Shown here: positions 31,701 to 43,084 of the stretch, piece after piece
Layout of the letters: every line of letters starts with the position of its first letter
Numbering within the stretch: the stretch's first letter is position 1
Assembly (NCBI GenBank): GCA_963854735.1
Contig: OY978107.1
Span: forward strand, 934,803 to 998,802
Direction: 5' to 3'
Length of the DNA: 64,000 nt
Source of the DNA: Marvania coccoides
Lineage: Eukaryota > Chlorophyta > Trebouxiophyceae > Chlorellales > Chlorellaceae
Position numbers and translations under genes: made by a program
The notes under the pieces: model-generated
What the model was told of the DNA's origin: nothing
What the model saw: the letters and a program-made list of their open reading frames with translations, nothing else
Database searches by the model: none

Positions 31701-32974
31701 CGCGCTGTCGAGGCTGAGCGCCACGTTAGGCAGCGCCCCGCTGCCCGCTGCGCCTGCGAAGGCTGCAGCTTCAGATTCAGGCAACCGCTGGGGGGAGCTG
31801 CTTGTCGACGTGAAAACTTGTCGCTTCGTTGCCTGACCCCCGGGGGTGCGGTTGGGGGTGTGGCAGGTCTTCACCCGCGCCTGGGCTTGCGGCATGGGTC
31901 TTGGGGATACCTCTCCCTGCTGCTGTTGCAGGGGCTGCTGCTGCGTCGGCGAAGCCTCCATCGGCCGCTCCTGCTCCTGCTCTTGCTCGGGCGAGGCCTC
32001 CATTTGCTCGCCAGTGTCGGATTCCGCTGCCGCCTCGTGCTGCTGCTCCGCCGCGGTGGTGGTGGCCTCCGCCAGCTGTCCAGACGCAGGGATGGCTGCT
32101 GATGGTTGTTGTCCCTCTTGCTGCTGCTGCTGCGGCTGCTGCTGCTGCTGCTCCTCCTCCTGCAGCTCTGGAGTCTGCGGTTGCTTCGGCGACGTGCCTG
32201 CCCCCGTAGAGGCCTCGGCAGCCTGGGTGGCTGGGTATTTTTCCGCCAGCCCGGTGAACGTGCCGACGTGCGTCCGGAACCCAGTCGTGGGGTATGCCAT
32301 CTTCTCCCTGAAATAGTTTTTTTTTTTTTTTTTTTTTTTGGGACGTGGCAGTTGTAAGAATATACGACTTCAAATTCGATGAGAGAGGTTTCGTGTGGCA
32401 GTGCACTGTTAGTTATTGACCGTGAGTTGTGCTTACATGGCGGTCAGGTCGTCCATCCGGGCGCAGAGGTATTCCTTGCGGGATGGATCCTGCGGTTGTT
32501 TCTCCACTACAACCCAGCACGCCCCCTCCCTGCGGAAGCAGGTCAGCAGCTGGCTTTTCCCTGTAGAGAAGAAATTCCAAATGAGAAAGGCGCGAGAATG
32601 TTTAATGGTACCAAAAAATGTGTGTGTGTGTGTGTGTGGGGGGGGTGGTCGAATTGCTTACATTTGTTGAGGTCGTTAACGTCCTTTGATGGCTTCCTGC
32701 CAGGGCCCGTCGTGATGAATTCGCCGGTGACAGCGAAATCTGCCCTTTCTCCTTGCCCGTCTGGAGCTGGCACCCAGCGTGCCGTCAGCAACGGCACCAG
32801 GGTGGTCTTGCTGCCTTTTGTCACTGATTTATTCACTCTGACACCCAGTACGTTGACTGAACCTTGTTTCGTCTCTTTCATGGGGATGCCCCGCGTCGCT
32901 TCCACGATCAATCCCATATTTGGCAGAGGGGGGAGCAAGTTGGCCCCATCACAGGGCTGATGCCCTGTGTCCAT
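25793..32974 (-). CDS. Giant modular helical-repeat protein, 18 exons, unknown function
   Basis: Minus-strand exons: 32974-32662, 32560-32437, 32307-30948, 30843-30646, 30461-30162, 30072-29917, 29778-29632, 29503-29354, 29269-29120, 29008-28868, 28776-28630, 28456-27896, 27791-27648, 27549-27403, 27220-27083, 26994-26803, 26695-26549 and 26422-25793. The total is 5,145 nt, about 1,714 residues. The first 145 residues form a small globular domain I do not recognise (GLIVEATRGIPMKETKQGSV; CWVVVEKQPQDPSRKEYLCARM). A Gln/Glu/Pro/Ser-rich disordered region with polyQ tracts follows to about residue 400, then helices. Fourteen consecutive exons are phase 0 at both ends, most about 147 nt, each encoding one helix-loop-helix unit of about 49 residues. 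The C-terminus has an acidic Asp/Ser tract and ends in GRSGRAGRAGRAV. The intron after 27896 appears to use a GC donor. The protein is probably an elongated scaffold or cytoskeletal protein (inference). The join of the first two exons to the rest rests on phase alone. Confidence 0.7.
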
Positions 32975-33516
32975 TTTATTTTTATTTTTATTATTTAAAA
33001 GTATAAAAACAGCTCCGCAGACGAGAAAATGCGAAAGGAATGAACACAATTTTGGATTTGGGCTGCGATTTTAGCTGGATTTTGAGGTCCTCTGTGCTCT
33101 TATTGGCGTTGAATAGATCCCTTAAACTCCATTCGAGAGTCTGTATATTACAGTTGTCGTGCTGTACGCATTTTTTATGGCTGCATTGATTATTGTTGTA
33201 CATACGTGTATACATATATGCTATGAAAATATTTTGTTGGTTTCTTCCCCTCCTAACGCTTTCCATTCCGTTGCAAAGATGTCCTCGGGTACCGGCTTCG
33301 CTATCCGCGCATTCCCACCTCCTCTCTGTCGCCTCAGCGCCGCGCTTTGGTCTCGACTTTGGCCTGCGACGACAGCTTTTGCTTTTGTTGGATGTTGAGG
33401 TGCACCGCGTTCCCGGTTTCCTGGAGGTCTCTGCGCCCGTCGGGGACGAGCCCTGTGTATTCATCTCGTCACAGTCTTGTTGAATTTGCAGGAAACTCTT
33501 TAGCCGGTATGGAAGG
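32975..33516. other. Transition from gene block to satellite array
   Basis: About 540 bp: first the AT-rich upstream region of the modular-protein gene, then, from about 33,240, GC-richer unique sequence. No gene is recognised. The last part before 33,517 has only weak resemblance to the satellite monomer. Confidence 0.5.
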
Positions 33517-35102
33517 CTGTGAGCGAGTTTGAAGACGCAGCGGTGCCAGACTGAGGGCCCAGGAATTTCAGGAACCGCGTTTTGCGAGGAGCGCAAAAAG
33601 GTTCTTGTTGTGGGCGGTGGATGGTGGTATGTCTGGAGCGTACTTTGCGTGCCTGTTTTTATGGTTGCTGAGTGGCAGTGACTCCAGGCGACTGCCGCGT
33701 GCCCGCCCTGGCGTCTGTGAATTTAAGGAAGGCATGCCTGCGGCGGGATTTGTGGTTGGCGATGTATTTTTCTGGATTGTGTCGAGAACGCTATTGGGCA
33801 GGCGATTTTGGGGTCGATACTGCATCTGTGTGAGTTGGAAGGGGCAGCGGTGCCGGGCTGAGGGCCCAGGAATTTCAGGAACCGCGTTTTGCGAGGAGCG
33901 CAAAAAGGTTCTTGTTGTGGGCGGTGGATGGTGGTATGTCTGGAGCGTACTTTGCGTGCCTGTTTTTATGGTCGCTGTGTTGCAGTGACTCCAGGCGACT
34001 GCCGCGTGCCCGCCCTGGCGTCTGTGAATTTAAGGAAGGCATGCCTGCGGCGGGATTTGTGGTTGGTGATGTATTTTTCTGGATTGTGTCGAGAACGCTA
34101 TTGGGCAGGCGATTTTTTCGTCGATATTGCATCTGTGTGAGTTGGAAGGGGCAGCGGTGCCGGGCTGAGGGCCCAGGAATTTCAGGAACCGCGTTTTGAG
34201 TGCAGCGCAAAAAGGTTGTTGTTGTGGGCGGTGGATGGTGGCATGTCTGGAGCGTACTTTGCGTGCCTGTTTTCAGGGTTACTGAGTGGCAGTGACTCCA
34301 GGCGACTGCCGCGTGCCCGCCCTGGCGTCTGTGAATTTAAGGAAGGCATGCCTGCGGCGGGATTTGTGGTTGGTGATGTATTTTTCTGGATTGTGTCGAG
34401 AACGCTATTGGGCAGGCGATTTTGGGGTCGATATTGCATCTGTGTGAGTTGGAAGGGGCAGCGGTGCCGGGCTGAGGGCCCAGGAATTTCAGGAACCTCG
34501 TTTTGAGTGCAGCGCAAAAAGGTTCTTGTTGTGGGCGGTGGATGGTGGCATGTCTGGAGCGTACTTTGCGTGCCTGTTTTTATGGTTGCTGAGTGGCAGT
34601 GACTCCAGGCGACTGCCGCGTGCCCGCCCTGGCGTCTGTGAATTTAAGGAAGGCATGCCTGCGGCGGGATTTGTGGTTGGTGATGTATTTTTCTGGATTG
34701 TGTCGAGAACGCTATTGGGCAGGCGATTTTTTCGTCGATATTGCATCTGTGTGAGTTGGAAGGGGCAGCGGTGCCGGGCTGAGGGCCCAGGAATTTCAGG
34801 AACCGCGTTTTGCGAGGAGCGCAAAAAGGTTCTTGTTGTGGGCGGTGGATGGTGGTATGTCTGGAGCGTACTTTGCGTGCCTGTTTTCAGGGTTACTGAG
34901 TGGCAGTGACTCCAGGCGACTGCCGTGTGCCCGCCCTGGCGTCTGTGAATTTAAGGAAGGCATGCCTGCGGCGGGATTTGTGGTTGGTGATGTATTTTTC
35001 TGGATTGTGTCGAGAACGCTATTGGGCAGGCGATTTTTTCGTCGATATTGCATCTGTGTGAGTTGGAAGGGGCAGCGGTGCCGGGCTGAGGGCCCAGGAA
35101 TT

Positions 35103-36330
35103 TCAGGAACCGCGTTTTGAGTGCAGCGCAAAAAGGTTGTTGTTGTGGGCGGTGGATGGTGGTATGTCTGGAGCGTACTTTGCGTGCCTGTTTTCAGGGT
35201 TACTGAGTGGCAGTGACTCCAGGCGACTGCCGTGTGCCCGCCCTGGCGTCTGTGAATTTAAGGAAGGCATGCCTGCGGCGGGATTTGTGGTTGGTGATGT
35301 ATTTTTCTGGATTGTGTCGAGAACGCTATTGGGCAGGCGATTTTGGGGTCGATATTGCATCTGTGTGAGTTGGAAGGGGCAGCGGTGCCGGGCTGAGGGC
35401 CCAGGAATTTCAGGAACCGCGTTTTGCGAGGAGCGCAAAAAGGTTGTTGGTGTTGGCGGTGGATGGTGGTATGTCTGGAGCGTACTTTGCGTGCCTGTTT
35501 TCAGGGTTACTGAGTGGCAGTGACTCCAGGCGACTGCCGTGTGCCCGCCCTGGCGTCTGTGAATTTAAGGAAGGCATGCCTGCGGCGGGATTTGTGGTTG
35601 GTGATGTATTTTTCTGGATTGTGTCGAGAACGCTATTGGGCAGGCGATTTTGGGGTCGATATTGCATCTGTGTGAGTTGGAAGGGGCAGCGGTGCCGGGC
35701 TGAGGGCCCAGGAATTTCAGGAACCGCGTTTTGAGTGCAGCGCAAAAAGGTTGTTGTTGTGGGCGGTGGATGGTGGTATGTCTGGAGCGTACTTTGCGTG
35801 CCTGTTTTCAGGGTTACTGAGTGGCAGTGACTCCAGGCGACTGCCGTGTGCCCGCCCTGGCGTCTGTGAATTTAAGGAAGGCATGCCTGCGGCGGGATTT
35901 GTGGTTGGTGATGTATTTTTCTGGATTGTGTCGAGAACGCTATTGGGCAGGCGATTTTGGGGTCGATATTGCATCTGTGTGAGTTGGAAGGGGCAGCGGT
36001 GCCGGGCTGAGGGCCCAGGAATTTCAGGAACCGCGTTTTGCGAGGAGCGCAAAAAGGTTGTTGGTGTTGGCGGTGGATGGTGGTATGTCTGGAGCGTACT
36101 TTGCGTGCCTGTTTTCAGGGTTACTGAGTGGCAGTGACTCCAGGCGACTGCCGTGTGCCCGCCCTGGCGTCTGTGAATTTAAGGAAGGCATGCCTGCGGC
36201 GGGATTTGTGGTTGGTGATGTATTTTTCTGGATTGTGTCGAGAACGCTATTGGGCAGGCGATTTTGGGGTCGATATTGCATCTGTGTGAGTTGGAAGGGG
36301 CAGCGGTGCCGGGCTGAGGGCCCAGGAATT
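35103..36330. repeat. Satellite dimer higher-order repeat (2 x 614 bp)
   Basis: Two consecutive 614-bp dimers, 35,103-35,716 and 35,717-36,330. They alternate a GTTGTTGTTGTGGGCGG monomer with a GTTGTTGGTGTTGGCGG monomer and appear the same over their length by eye. Confidence 0.8.
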
Positions 36331-38089
36331 TCAGGAACCGCGTTTTGAGTGCAGCGCAAAAAGGTTGTTGTTGTGGGCGGTGGATGGTGGCATGTCTGGA
36401 GCGTACTTTGCGTGCCTGTTTTCACGGTTACTGAGTGGCAGTGACTCCAGGCGACTGCCGTGTGCCCGCCCTGGCGTCTGTGAATTTAAGGAAGGCATGC
36501 CTGCGGCGGGATTTGTGGTTGGTGATGTATTTTTCTGGATTGTGTCGAGAACGCTATTGGGCAGGCGATTTTGGGGTCGATATTGCATCTGTGTGAGTTG
36601 GAAGGGGCAGCGGTGCCGGGCTGAGGGCCCAGGAATTTCAGGAACCTCGTTTTGAGTGCAGCGCAAAAAGGTTGTTGTTGTGGGCGGTGGATGGTGGCAT
36701 GTCTGGAGCGTACTTTGCGTGCCTGTTTTCACGGTTACTGAGTGGCAGTGACTCCAGGCGACTGCCGTGTGCCCGCCCTGGCGTCTGTGAATTTAAGGAA
36801 GGCATGCCTGCGGCGGGATTTGTGGTTGGTGATGTATTTTTCTGGATTGTGTCGAGAACGCTATTGGGCAGGCGATTTTGGGGTCGATATTGCATCTGTG
36901 TGAGTTGGAAGGGGCAGCGGTGCCGGGCTGAGGGCCCAGGAATTTCAGGAACCGCGTTTTGCGAGGAGCGCAAAAAGGTTGTTGGTGTTGGCGGTGGATG
37001 GTGGCATGTCTGGAGCGTACTTTGCGTGCCTGTTTTCACGGTTACTGAGTGGCAGTGACTCCAGGCGACTGCCGTGTGCCCGCCCTGGCGTCTGTGAATT
37101 TAAGGAAGGCATGCCTGCGGCGGGATTTGTGGTTGGTGATGTATTTTTCTGGATTGTGTCGAGAACGCTATTGGGCAGGCGATTTTTTCGTCGATATTGC
37201 ATCTGTGTGAGTTGGAAGGGGCAGCGGTGCCGGGCTGAGGGCCCAGGAATTTCAGGAACCGCGTTTTGCGAGGAGCGCAAAAAGGTTGTTGGTGTTGGCG
37301 GTGGATGGTGGTATGTCTGGAGCGTACTTTGCGTGCCTGTTTTCAGGGTTACTGAGTGGCAGTGACTCCAGGCGACTGCCGTGTGCCCGCCCTGGCGTCT
37401 GTGAATTTAAGGAAGGCATGCCTGCGGCGGGATTTGTGGTTGGTGATGTATTTTTCTGGATTGTGTCGAGAACGCTATTGGGCAGGCGATTTTGGGGTCG
37501 ATATTGCATCTGTGTGAGTTGGAAGGGGCAGCGGTGCCGGGCTGAGGGCCCAGGAATTTCAGGAACCGCGTTTTGAGTGCAGCGCAAAAAGGTTGTTGTT
37601 GTGGGCGGTGGATGGTGGTATGTCTGGAGCGTACTTTGCGTGCCTGTTTTCAGGGTTACTGAGTGGCAGTGACTCCAGGCGACTGCCGTGTGCCCGCCCT
37701 GGCGTCTGTGAATTTAAGGAAGGCATGCCTGCGGCGGGATTTGTGGTTGGTGATGTATTTTTCTGGATTGTGTCGAGAACGCTATTGGGCAGGCGATTTT
37801 TTCGTCGATATTGCATCTGTGTGAGTTGGAAGGGGCAGCGGTGCCGGGCTGAGGGCCCAGGAATTTCAGGAACCGCGTTTTGCGAGGAGCGCAAAAAGGT
37901 TGTTGGTGTTGGCGGTGGATGGTGGTATGTCTGGAGCGTACTTTGCGTGCCTGTTTTTATGGTTGCTGAGTGGCAGTGACTCCAGGCGACTGCCGCGTGC
38001 CCGCCCTGGCGTCTGTGAATTTAAGGAAGGCATGCCTGCGGCGGGATTTGTGGTTGGTGATGTATTTTTCTGGATTGTGTCGAGAACGC

Positions 38090-41000
38090 TATTGGGCAGG
38101 CGATTTTGGGGTCGATATTGCATCTGTGTGAGTTGGAAGGGGCAGCGGTGCCGGGCTGAGGGCCCAGGAATTTCAGGAACCGCGTTTTGAGTGCAGCGCA
38201 AAAAGGTTGTTGTTGTGGGCGGTGGATGGTGGCATGTCTGGAGCGTACTTTGCGTGCCTGTTTTCAGGGTTACTGAGTGGCAGTGACTCCAGGCGACTGC
38301 CGCGTGCCCGCCCTGGCGTCTGTGAATTTAAGGAAGGCATGCCTGCGGCGGGATTTGTGGTTGGTGATGTATTTTTCTGGATTGTGTCGAGAACGCTATT
38401 GGGCAGGCGATTTTGGGGTCGATATTGCATCTGTGTGAGTTGGAAGGGGCAGCGGTGCCGGGCTGAGGGCCCAGGAATTTCAGGAACCTCGTTTTGAGTG
38501 CAGCGCAAAAAGGTTGTTGTTGTGGGCGGTGGATGGTGGCATGTCTGGAGCGTACTTTGCGTGCCTGTTTTCACGGTTACTGAGTGGCAGTGACTCCAGG
38601 CGACTGCCGTGTGCCCGCCCTGGCGTCTGTGAATTTAAGGAAGGCATGCCTGCGGCGGGATTTGTGGTTGGTGATGTATTTTTCTGGATTGTGTCGAGAA
38701 CGCTATTGGGCAGGCGATTTTGGGGTCGATATTGCATCTGTGTGAGTTGGAAGGGGCAGCGGTGCCGGGCTGAGGGCCCAGGAATTTCAGGAACCTCGTT
38801 TTGAGTGCAGCGCAAAAAGGTTGTTGTTGTGGGCGGTGGATGGTGGCATGTCTGGAGCGTACTTTGCGTGCCTGTTTTCACGGTTACTGAGTGGCAGTGA
38901 CTCCAGGCGACTGCCGTGTGCCCGCCCTGGCGTCTGTGAATTTAAGGAAGGCATGCCTGCGGCGGGATTTGTGGTTGGTGATGTATTTTTCTGGATTGTG
39001 TCGAGAACGCTATTGGGCAGGCGATTTTGGGGTCGATATTGCATCTGTGTGAGTTGGAAGGGGCAGCGGTGCCGGGCTGAGGGCCCAGGAATTTCAGGAA
39101 CCGCGTTTTGCGAGGAGCGCAAAAAGGTTGTTGGTGTTGGCGGTGGATGGTGGTATGTCTGGAGCGTACTTTGCGTGCCTGTTTTTATGGTTGCTGTGTT
39201 GCAGTGATCCCAGGCGACTGCCGCGTGCCCGCCCTGGCGTCTGTGAATTTAAGGAAGGCATGCCTGCGGCTGGATTTATGGCTGTTGAGATTTTTTGCTG
39301 GAATGTGTCGAGAACGCTATTGGGGAGGCGATTTTGGGGTCGATACTGAATCTGTGTGAGTTGCAAGGGGCAGCGGTGCCGGGCTGAGGGCCCAGGAATT
39401 TCAGGAACCGCGTTTTGAGCGCAGCGCAAAAAGGTTCTTGTTGGGGGCGGTGGATGGTGGCATGTCTGGAGCGTACATTGCGGGCCTGTTTTTATGGTTG
39501 CTGTGTTGCAGTGATCCCAGGCGACTGCCGCGAGCCCGCCCTGGCGTCTGTGAATTTAAGGAAGGCATGCCTGCGGCTGGATTTGTGGTTGGTGCTGTAT
39601 TTTTCTGGAATGTGTCGAGAACGCTTTTGGGGAGGCGATTTTTTCGTCGATACTGCATCTGTGTGAGTTTGAAGGTGCAGCGGTGCCGGGCTGAGGGCCC
39701 AGGAATTTCAGGAACCGCGTTTTGCGAGGAGCGCAAAAAGGTTCTTGTTGGGGGCGGTGGATGGTGGTATGTCTGGAGCGTACTTTGCGGGCCTGTTTTT
39801 ATGGTTGCTGTGTTGCAGTGATCCCAGGCGACTGCCGCGTGCCCGCCCTGGCGTCTGTGAATTTAAGGAAGGCATGCCTGCGGCTGGATTTTTGGCTGTT
39901 GAGATTTTTTGCTGGAATGTGTCGAGAACGCTTTTGGGGAGGCGATTTTTTCGTCGATACTGCATCTGTGTGAGTTTGAAGGTGCAGCGGTGCCGGGCTG
40001 AGGGCCCATGAATTTCAGGAACCGCGTTTTGCGAGGAGCGCAAAAAGGTTCTTGTTGGGGGCGGTGGATGGTGGCATGTCTGGAGCGTACATTGCGGGCC
40101 TGTTTTTATGGTTGCTGTGTTGCAGTGATCCCAGGCGACTGCCGCGAGCCCGCCCTGGCGTCTGTGAATTTAAGGAAGGCATGCCTGCGGCTGGATTTGT
40201 GGTTGGTGCTGTATTTTTCTGGAATGTGTCGAGAACGCTTTTGGGGAGGCGATTTTTTCGTCGATACTGCATCTGTGTGAGTTTGAAGGTGCAGCGGTGC
40301 CGGGCTGAGGGCCCAGGAATTTCAGGAACCGCGTTTTGCGAGGAGCGCAAAAAGGTTCTTGTTGGGGGCGGTGGATGGTGGTATGTCTGGAGCGTACTTT
40401 GCGGGCCTGTTTTTATGGTTGCTGTGTTGCAGTGATCCCAGGCGACTGCCGCGTGCCCGCCCTGGCGTCTGTGAATTTAAGGAAGGCATGCCTGCGGCTG
40501 GATTTTTGGCTGTTGATATTTTTTGCTGGAATGTGTCGAGAACGCTTTTGGGCAGGCGATTTTGGGGTCGATATTGCATCTGTGTGAGTTGGAAGGGGCA
40601 GCGGTGCCGGGCTGAGGGCCCAGGAATTTCAGGAACCGCGTTTTGAGTGCAGCGCAAAAAGGTTGTTGTTGTGGGCGGTGGATGGTGGCATGTCTGGAGC
40701 GTACTTTGCGTGCCTGTTTTCAGGGTTACTGAGTGGCAGTGACTCCAGGCGACTGCCGCGTGCCCGCCCTGGCGTCTGTGAATTTAAGGAAGGCATGCCT
40801 GCGGCGGGATTTGTGGTTGGTGATGTATTTTTCTGGATTGTGTCGAGAACGCTATTGGGCAGGCGATTTTGGGGTCGATATTGCATCTGTGTGAGTTGGA
40901 AGGGGCAGCGGTGCCGGGCTGAGGGCCCAGGAATTTCAGGAACCTCGTTTTGAGTGCAGCGCAAAAAGGTTGTTGTTGTGGGCGGTGGATGGTGGCATGT

Positions 41001-43001
41001 CTGGAGCGTACTTTGCGTGCCTGTTTTCACGGTTACTGAGTGGCAGTGACTCCAGGCGACTGCCGTGTGCCCGCCCTGGCGTCTGTGAATTTAAGGAAGG
41101 CATGCCTGCGGCGGGATTTGTGGTTGGTGATGTATTTTTCTGGATTGTGTCGAGAACGCTATTGGGCAGGCGATTTTGGGGTCGATATTGCATCTGTGTG
41201 AGTTGGAAGGGGCAGCGGTGCCGGGCTGAGGGCCCAGGAATTTCAGGAACCTCGTTTTGAGTGCAGCGCAAAAAGGTTGTTGTTGTGGGCGGTGGATGGT
41301 GGCATGTCTGGAGCGTACTTTGCGTGCCTGTTTTCACGGTTACTGAGTGGCAGTGACTCCAGGCGACTGCCGTGTGCCCGCCCTGGCGTCTGTGAATTTA
41401 AGGAAGGCATGCCTGCGGCGGGATTTGTGGTTGGTGATGTATTTTTCTGGATTGTGTCGAGAACGCTATTGGGCAGGCGATTTTGGGGTCGATATTGCAT
41501 CTGTGTGAGTTGGAAGGGGCAGCGGTGCCGGGCTGAGGGCCCAGGAATTTCAGGAACCGCGTTTTGCGAGGAGCGCAAAAAGGTTGTTGGTGTTGGCGGT
41601 GGATGGTGGTATGTCTGGAGCGTACTTTGCGTGCCTGTTTTTATGGTTGCTGTGTTGCAGTGATCCCAGGCGACTGCCGCGTGCCCGCCCTGGCGTCTGT
41701 GAATTTAAGGAAGGCATGCCTGCGGCTGGATTTATGGCTGTTGAGATTTTTTGCTGGAATGTGTCGAGAACGCTATTGGGGAGGCGATTTTGGGGTCGAT
41801 ACTGAATCTGTGTGAGTTGCAAGGGGCAGCGGTGCCGGGCTGAGGGCCCAGGAATTTCAGGAACCGCGTTTTGAGCGCAGCGCAAAAAGGTTCTTGTTGG
41901 GGGCGGTGGATGGTGGCATGTCTGGAGCGTACATTGCGGGCCTGTTTTTATGGTTGCTGTGTTGCAGTGATCCCAGGCGACTGCCGCGAGCCCGCCCTGG
42001 CGTCTGTGAATTTAAGGAAGGCATGCCTGCGGCTGGATTTGTGGTTGGTGCTGTATTTTTCTGGAATGTGTCGAGAACGCTTTTGGGGAGGCGATTTTTT
42101 CGTCGATACTGCATCTGTGTGAGTTTGAAGGTGCAGCGGTGCCGGGCTGAGGGCCCAGGAATTTCAGGAACCGCGTTTTGCGAGGAGCGCAAAAAGGTTC
42201 TTGTTGGGGGCGGTGGATGGTGGTATGTCTGGAGCGTACTTTGCGGGCCTGTTTTTATGGTTGCTGTGTTGCAGTGATCCCAGGCGACTGCCGCGTGCCC
42301 GCCCTGGCGTCTGTGAATTTAAGGAAGGCATGCCTGCGGCTGGATTTTTGGCTGTTGAGATTTTTTGCTGGAATGTGTCGAGAACGCTTTTGGGGAGGCG
42401 ATTTTTTCGTCGATACTGCATCTGTGTGAGTTTGAAGGTGCAGCGGTGCCGGGCTGAGGGCCCATGAATTTCAGGAACCGCGTTTTGCGAGGAGCGCAAA
42501 AAGGTTCTTGTTGGGGGCGGTGGATGGTGGCATGTCTGGAGCGTACATTGCGGGCCTGTTTTTATGGTTGCTGTGTTGCAGTGATCCCAGGCGACTGCCG
42601 CGAGCCCGCCCTGGCGTCTGTGAATTTAAGGAAGGCATGCCTGCGGCTGGATTTGTGGTTGGTGCTGTATTTTTCTGGAATGTGTCGAGAACGCTTTTGG
42701 GGAGGCGATTTTTTCGTCGATACTGCATCTGTGTGAGTTTGAAGGTGCAGCGGTGCCGGGCTGAGGGCCCAGGAATTTCAGGAACCGCGTTTTGCGAGGA
42801 GCGCAAAAAGGTTCTTGTTGGGGGCGGTGGATGGTGGTATGTCTGGAGCGTACTTTGCGGGCCTGTTTTTATGGTTGCTGTGTTGCAGTGATCCCAGGCG
42901 ACTGCCGCGTGCCCGCCCTGGCGTCTGTGAATTTAAGGAAGGCATGCCTGCGGCTGGATTTTTGGCTGTTGATATTTTTTGCTGGAATGTGTCGAGAACG
43001 C
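38090..43001. repeat. Satellite 8-mer higher-order repeat (2 x 2,456 bp)
   Basis: Two tandem copies of an eight-monomer block, about 38,090-40,545 and 40,546-43,001. Monomer variants recur in the same order at an offset of exactly 2,456 (8 x 307), including private variants such as TTTTGAGCGCAGCG (39,414 and 41,870) and the GGGCCCATGAATTT monomer (40,002 and 42,458). Outer limits are approximate. Confidence 0.85.
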
Positions 43002-43084
43002 TTTTGGGGAGGCGATTTTTTCGTCGATACTGCATCTGTGTGAGTTTGAAGGTGCAGCGGTGCCGGGCTGAGGGCCCAGGAATT

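Noticed and set aside
33000..33516. An extra diverged satellite monomer left of 33,517
   Set aside because: Only a few short matches to the monomer are visible and their order is not kept; I could not support an alignment.
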